Origin: Hyparrhenia diplandra
Lineage: Eukaryota; Streptophyta; Magnoliopsida; Poales; Poaceae
Length of the DNA: 64,000 nt
Assembly (NCBI GenBank): GCA_015847255.1
Contig: JADLZK010012337.1
Location: 2,108,001 to 2,172,000 of the forward strand
Reading direction: 5' to 3'
Shown: positions 58,181-64,000 of the stretch, piece after piece
Numbering within the stretch: the stretch's first letter is position 1
How the letters are laid out: each line of letters begins with the position of its first letter
Position numbers and translations under genes: made by a program
Notes under the pieces: generated by a model
Seen by the model: only the letters and a program-made list of their open reading frames with translations
What the model was told of the DNA's origin: nothing
The model's database searches: none

Positions 58181-60456
58181 ACCCTTTGCTAGTCCCTAGC
58201 AAAGCTATATTCTATAGTAGGATCAGGAGTTGCTACTACGCTTTCATTCCTCCGAAAATCGTGGTTATCGAGAAAATAATTTCTCCTCTCAATAAGATTG
58301 CTCTCTCATACCTTTTACCATGGGGCGTAGCCTTTTCACGAATCATAAGCAATTAAAAGACGGAACAATCAAGTTAAGTACCATGTCTCAAGCTCTTTGA
58401 TCAACTATCGTCCCGGGGTTTTGTAATATTTTTAAAAGAAACTTCGAGAGATCCTATGTATGACCCTCTTAAGTAGATGATGGTAGTGAAATTACACATG
58501 TGGTAGGACATACATAGTGGGATGATAGTGGTGAAGTGGATGAGGATGAAAGGTAGTAAATAGCCCTTAGCCTTTTCTAGTATTTTTCTTCTCAAGCCTC
58601 TTGGACCATATCTCTCTTTCTAAAAATTGCTAAGACTGGGGGCTGTCCATTCTTGGAGAGGTGGGCTTTTGCCCCGGACTTGTGTCCATTTTCTCTCTCC
58701 TTAGAGATGTGGGCCCTACTCACCCTCGGACACGTGTCCATTATTCATCTCTAGATATATATTTTTATTATTAGGGAGGTAGGCCCTTCTCGCCTAGTAT
58801 GACTTTTGTCCGTTACTCTCCCTCTCTCGTCTCACTTTTCTCTCTAAAATATTTATTTTTCTTTTCTCTTTCTCTCTTTTTTTTTCGAATGTAGCCCAGC
58901 CTCTATTTGGCATAAAAAACACTGAGAGAGACATATCCAAAGATTGCAAGAGTTTATTTTTAATTATGGCTTAGCGGCTGATGGAGTATGGGGAAGCGTA
59001 CTTCTAATTTAGAAGCAGCGTATTTGGTGGAGTGGGGTGATCTTGATGTGAATGATAAACTCTTAAGGGTCATAGCTAAGGAACTCATCATGTAATATTT
59101 TATAATTTTCAAAGATAAAAACCGGGAATCAAGTATCTCTAGGAATATGTATGATAAATGCAGCTCAACTTTTCATGTATCTTTATCCTTCAATGCTAAG
59201 ACTCGGATTAAGCATGTGCTTTCCCACAGGTGTTGGGTTTTAGAGCAAATTAAGCGATTAAAGCTTTAGGAGAATCTAAGTCCGAAATGTAAACACTTTA
59301 AGAGGAATTATGGCGAGCAACTATTCATCATTTCCAAGCATATGCCAACAAGATCATTAAGCCAACTAGCGAGACTCCAAAGCATTTATTCAGACTCTAA
59401 CAAACTAAGACTCTAATTATGACCGATTAAATCTAGCAAAGCAAACATATATAACTAGCTAATATTAAAATGGATAGGATAGTGATACTTATCGTGATAA
59501 GCGGGGGGTGCTCTCCCCCAATTTGGATCTTGAAGTAGTCCTTTGATTCCTCCTTGGAGCTTGTTAGTCTTCGGGTCTTCCTTAAATATTCTCCCCGCAA
59601 ATATTAATTCCACATACCCGAAGGAACAAATTCTAGGAACATGTTGTGAGCCTTCATGTGCTCACTTCTTTTTTGGGTTTTTATAAAAGCATGGACCTTC
59701 ATGTGCCCACATATTTTTGAAAATTTTTCTATGCAAAAAGGATGATGATGCAAAAACATATGAATGCAATATTTTTTTATATTTTTATTTTTGTGCCACC
59801 ACGTAAGGAGTGCTTACATGGGGCTTAAAAGATAAACAGATGCAAATGCAACAACATATTTATGGTCTTTTCTAATGCAGGGTGTAGGAAAGTAAATATG
59901 CTAAAGGAAATATGCTAATTTAAATATGCTTTTGCGAGAAAATAAATATCTTGAGATAAATATCGAGTTACCTCTTGATGAGAGTTTTGAGTACTTACTC
60001 CCCATGGCGTCTTTGTCATCTCGACGCCTCTCGAATGTAGGTAATGCGGTATGATGTCTTCAATGATCTCGGCGAGTGGCGTAGATGAGGTAGCCGATGG
60101 TGTTTGTTCAGTTGGTGACGCGGGGAAGTGGTAGGTCTTCCGAAGGTGTACTCTTGTTGTCCTCTTTAGTAGGTGATGATTCTTTTCTTTCCCCATGCTT
60201 ACTTCTTAGGGTAGCGTCTCCGCGTCTTTGTTCTTCTTGGGCTTGATAAATGGAGGATGCCCTCCCCAAGCTAGGTATTCACCTAGTCTCTTAGCGATGT
60301 TGGAGTGAGGTAGACAATTGTGGAGGTGTCAACCCCTCTTGGTCCTTCAAATCTTGCTTGATCACTCCTTGAGTGCTTCCTCTGATCTTGACAGTTGCAT
60401 CTCCTAGTAGGATGGCATCACCCATGTTCCTTGCTCGGTGTGCATGTCGTAGGTTG
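58181..60456 (-). mobile_element. Internal part of family A element, minus orientation
   Basis: Decayed internal domain leading to the 3' LTR. Segment 58750-59500 is the reverse complement of 63230-64000 in the other element. Near 58630-58830 three diverged ~65 bp tandem units share GAGATGTGGGC...GGACACGTGTCCATT. A minus frame 60196-59915 (MGKEKNHHLLKRTTRVHLRK, then TYHFPASPTEQTPSATSSTP) is Pro/Ser/Thr-rich and resembles linker sequence of Athila/Tat gag-pol only loosely. No RT or integrase is seen, so this is a non-autonomous or strongly deleted copy. It ends where the plus-oriented LTR begins. Confidence 0.7.
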
Positions 60457-61870
60457 TTGACACATGTTAACGTATACTTTTAATTGTCAACTAAACATGG
60501 AAAAGGACTAAGATATAATTAGATAACCTTATTAGGGGTTTATACTAATGATTTCCATGAGTTTTGGTAAAGTTGTGATTTGCAGGGACTTAACGAGGAA
60601 AACGGTAGAATTCGTAACACAATCCAACTCGAAACAAGTCTAGAAGGCTCGGATTACACCCGGCGTGAACGAAACTTAACACCCAAGAAAACATCATCTA
60701 GAAGACTCGAAACCCACGGCGCACCCGCGGGACCCGGTGGGACACCCTGCGGGCCGTCGGCCCAATAATCGAGCCGATCGGCCTGCCCCTGCGCCAAGCA
60801 AGCCCCGCTTCGAAGCTTCCTCCACCGCCTCTAAGACTTAATCTAAACCGGTCGGTATAATGTCGGTTTGATCCAATGGTCATCGTTCATTGTCAAGGCC
60901 CATGAAGATTAGTACCATATTGCTTCTTGAAAGTGAAGAGACATAAGAAGACCCATATATAAGCAAGCCCCGGCCCCCCGGCTTCAATCATCTCGAGATC
61001 ATCGATACATATCTCATCGATGGAGGCACGGCGCTGGAGAATTAGATTAGACGGCTACAATGTAATAGAATAGATCTAGTAGAGAGTTAGGGAGAGCGGG
61101 CTGCGTTCTGGTTCGGAGAAGTCTTCGGCGTTACGGTATATCTTTGTATTTCAACTCTATTAGACTTTATGCCATAATTAGATATATCTTTTCTAGTACT
61201 TTTATGCCTTTCATGTTATTGATATAGTTATTATACTATTGCATGGGATCTCCGCTTCGTATTGAGGGCTCTAGTTATGCTAGGTAGCTAGAGTAGTAAT
61301 TTATAGTGTAGGCGTGGTGTCTAGGCTATAGGTTACCCGAGGTTGCGCCCAATCCCACGGTTAGTTGTGGTAGCCCTGGGGTGGCAGCCCTGTCGGGTCT
61401 TTGTATTCCACCACGTTCGGGTTGGTGATTCGTAGAGCTTTTGGCGGCCTTTCTCCCGATCACCCCTTCCGGTCTTTTTCGAGGATCGGGGACGGTACCG
61501 CTGCTCCAAAGTGTATTAGAATAATTGTTATCATAGAACCAAAGTACTAGAGAAGTATTCAGGAACCTAGATCTCTCCGTTGTCCTCTCGACCTAGTTAT
61601 TTACTCTATATTATAATATTCTCCTGGTTAAATGCTATTAATTATCATGCATATCATATACATTATTTACCCCCTCACTTTAGTTTAGTTGGTATATTAA
61701 GTTAGTAGATACATGATTTTGATTTATCATAGTCTTTACCCTTGCTTCCCCGTGGAAAATATAAATAACGATACTACGGAATACTCAGGGTAAAAGCTAC
61801 AATGGTATATTTATTCGTAGGCGCTTGCTATGAACCCTTTATATTCTTTTTGCACTTAATAAATACCAAC
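60457..61870 (+). repeat. 5' LTR of Gypsy-type family A, plus orientation
   Basis: Begins TGTTGACACATGTTAACG and ends AAATACCAACA, with terminal inverted repeat TGTTG/CAACA; 1,414 bp. It is followed three to eight bases later by the primer-binding-like TTTTTGGCG, so it is a 5' LTR. It differs from the minus LTR at many sites and by indels, so the two copies are not a recent pair. A TATA-like CATATATAAGCAAGCC at 60953-60968 could be the promoter. A plus frame at 60580-60768 has no domain. Confidence 0.88.
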
Positions 61871-61877
61871 AAGCTTT

Positions 61878-61895
61878 TTGGCGTTCTTGTCGGGA
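61878..61895 (+). other. Primer-binding-like site (Athila/Tat type)
   Basis: TGGCGTTCTTGTCGGGAA lies just inside the LTR. Athila/Tat-type Gypsy elements of grasses commonly have TGGCGCCGTTGCCGGGGA here, so this copy seems to be a mutated version. The match is from memory, not computed. Confidence 0.7.
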
Positions 61896-64000
61896 AGCAT
61901 TCGGCGTAAAGATTTTGATAATGATCTTGATATACGCTAATTTAGTGTATCAATTAGCTTTAGTAGGATTACCCTTGTTCTGTTGAGTGTGGAATAGGCG
62001 GGACATTTGATGCCGTCGCGACCTTTTCGGCAAGCTTCCACAAGGAGAAACGGGGGTGTTTGAACATCAAGATCCATCAACACTTTGGAGCCCCTGCCAT
62101 CTCTTAGGTACATTTATATATATATATTATTCTAACTAAGTGTAGATTGAAGAAAAGGTCACCGTCCACAAGAATTCAAATTACATCTCAAGTGACGAAC
62201 GTAGGAGGCTGCACAACTCATAAACTCCATCTTGTGAGCGAAGGTAAGTATGATCAAAGGTGAGAAAGTCTTGCTCATGAACTTTAATTTATGAGTAGTT
62301 ATCTTTTCAATTGTTGCATTCCATTGCATGTTTCCCTTAAATAATTCATGCATTCTACTCCACCTAGTTTATGTTTTCTCATAGTAAATCCATTGCATGT
62401 TTAACTCCTTGCAATCACCCAATCATGTCGTTGCATATAAAATAAAAAAAAAATAATAATAATAAATATTATCCTCACCATGATCATGCTCTATTTAAGT
62501 AAATCTCTATGATGCTTTCATACCACCGTTGTTCCGCTATAGTATGTTCTAGTTTGAAGTATTTTTCATACATCTCTTAAATGAAGCATGGTGCCTAGTT
62601 TAGGAGTGTTGATCGTGCTTTCAAAGGCTTTTTAATGCTAGTTAAATTGCTTTCCTAAATCAAATTAGACATGGTGTTTAGGTTGATTTTTGAACCAAGA
62701 GTATGCTCTAGTAGACAATGATTATTTTGACTAACCCTTGCGTAAAACTATCATATTCAATGCGGGTAAGTCAAGAGATGAACTCACAATAGAGGTGAGG
62801 CAAGGCGTATGATGAACTCCAACAACTCTGCTTGCGAGAAGGAAGACCCGGATCGTTCCTCATAGAAGAAAGATCTGTAAGTATCACATCATTTATTTTG
62901 TCTTTTAAAAGTTACATTTGCCTTGATCCTTGCTAGAGTGCAGCTAAGAACATAATTTGTTAAAAAAAATATATATAAAAAAAATACGATAAACAATATA
63001 TGTGCTAAAGTAATCAAAGAACCATCTTTTGTTAGCATAGATGAGTTTATATCAACCTTTGGACAACAACATGTTCTTCAAATAATTGCAATCCTTCGGT
63101 GTATACGTCCACTAATATCTCTTGAGGAAAGAATCATCGGTGTGCGGTTTAGCATGAACCTACCACACCACCACGATCTACCTCACGCCTACATCTAAAA
63201 AAAGACATGTCAAGATCCAAATTTTGGGGATTGCAACCCCCATTATCCAAGTAAGTACTCTTATCCTTTACCTTATTTACTACTAGTTTGGTATGTTTGT
63301 TTTGTTAAAAAGATATAAAAAGATGCATAACTATAGAAAACTAAATAAAAAGTTTAAGTTATATATATAGTTTGATCTTTATGTTTGCTATAAATAAATA
63401 AATAGATAGTGTGCTTAGGTTTGCTAGAATAAAATTAACGCTGAAGATGATCCCTATGTATGGAAATGATGAATAGTTGCTCCGCCTTAATCCCTCTTAA
63501 AAGTACTTACACTTTGGACTTAGATTCTCCCAAAGCTTTAAATGCTTAATTTGCTCTAAACCCAAACACTGTGGGAAGCACATGCTTAATCGAGTCTTAG
63601 CATTAAAAAGATAAAGATACATGAAAAGTTGAGTCTTTGTTTATCATCTTTCTAGAGATACCGATTCCTGGTTTTTATCTTTGAAAATTATAAAACATTA
63701 CATGATGAGTTCCTTAGCTATGACCCTTAAGAGTTTATCATTCGCATCAAGATCATCCCACTCCACTAAAATGTTGGCTTCTAACCCTAAGCACGCATCC
63801 CCATACTCCATCAAGCCGCTAGCCATAATTATAAAAATAAACTCTTGCAATCTTTGGATATGTCTCTCTCAGTGTTTTTATGACAAATAGAGGCTGGGCT
63901 ACATTCAAAAAAAAAAAAGAAAAAAAGAGAGGAAAGAAAAAAATAAATATTTAGAGAAAAAGTGAGACGAGAGAGGGAGAGTAACGGACAAAAGTCATAC
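61896..64000 (+). mobile_element. Internal part of family A element, plus orientation
   Basis: AT-rich leader and internal sequence without a long open frame. Segment 63230-64000 matches the reverse complement of 59500-58750. In the minus element that segment ends ~590 bp from its 3' LTR, so here the 3' LTR should begin roughly 600 bp beyond the window, giving a short internal region of about 2.7 kb and thus a non-autonomous element. Runs of A/T-rich microsatellite occur at 62448-62468 and 63388-63408. Confidence 0.72.

Overview
This is a 64 kb piece of nuclear DNA from a plant, almost certainly a grass (Poaceae). The evidence is a SIRE/Maximus-like Copia element, a Del/Tekay-like Gypsy solo LTR with the conserved body known from grasses, CACTA elements that carry Ulp1-type proteases, a FAR1/Mutator-type transposase, and fragments of plant genes (HMA1, plasma-membrane H+-ATPase, ferritin, SHMT, a DUF716/TMEM45 protein). 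I cannot name the species. I see no intact host gene: the window is nested mobile elements, captured gene pieces and one host-type gene broken by nested insertions.

Layout. 1-2847: one end of a minus-strand Copia element (broken gag plus a 1.7 kb LTR). 2848-12.5 kb: a long, intron-rich, decayed Ulp1-type (C48) protease gene on the plus strand, with a ~300 bp block present twice. 12.5-24.2 kb: exon-and-intron pieces of at least three unrelated plant genes (HMA1, plasma-membrane H+-ATPase, ferritin), all on plus, around a minus-strand FAR1/MULE-type transposase pseudogene. The HMA1 intron is split by a 4.1 kb solo LTR with a perfect 5 bp target duplication, which itself holds a ~660 bp hairpin. 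25.7-27.0 kb: a non-autonomous CACTA element with TSD ATC. 28.5-44.1 kb: a DUF716/TMEM45-family gene cut by a hAT element (8 bp TSD GAGATGCC), which is cut in turn by a 10.9 kb CACTA element (TSD ATG) carrying TNPD, Transposase_24-type and Ulp1-type pseudogenes. 45.3-54.9 kb: a direct tandem segmental duplication whose two copies differ by later insertions (a LINE, a composite insertion holding an SHMT fragment and a CACTA derivative, a 200 bp MITE, a short L1-like retroposon). 56.7-64.0 kb: two members of one Athila/Tat-like Gypsy family in opposite orientation, seen as one minus LTR, its internal part, one plus LTR and the start of its internal part.

How it fits together. The order of events can be read from nesting: DUF716 gene, then hAT, then CACTA; captured HMA1 intron, then the LTR element, then LTR recombination to a solo LTR; segmental duplication, then copy-specific insertions. 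The most unusual part is 2.8-24.2 kb, where a Ulp1 gene and a FAR1-type transposase face each other with captured metal- and proton-transport gene pieces between and beside them. This resembles a large decayed gene-capturing Mutator-like element, but I could not find its terminal inverted repeats. All calls were made by reading the sequence and recalled family motifs; no database search was run.
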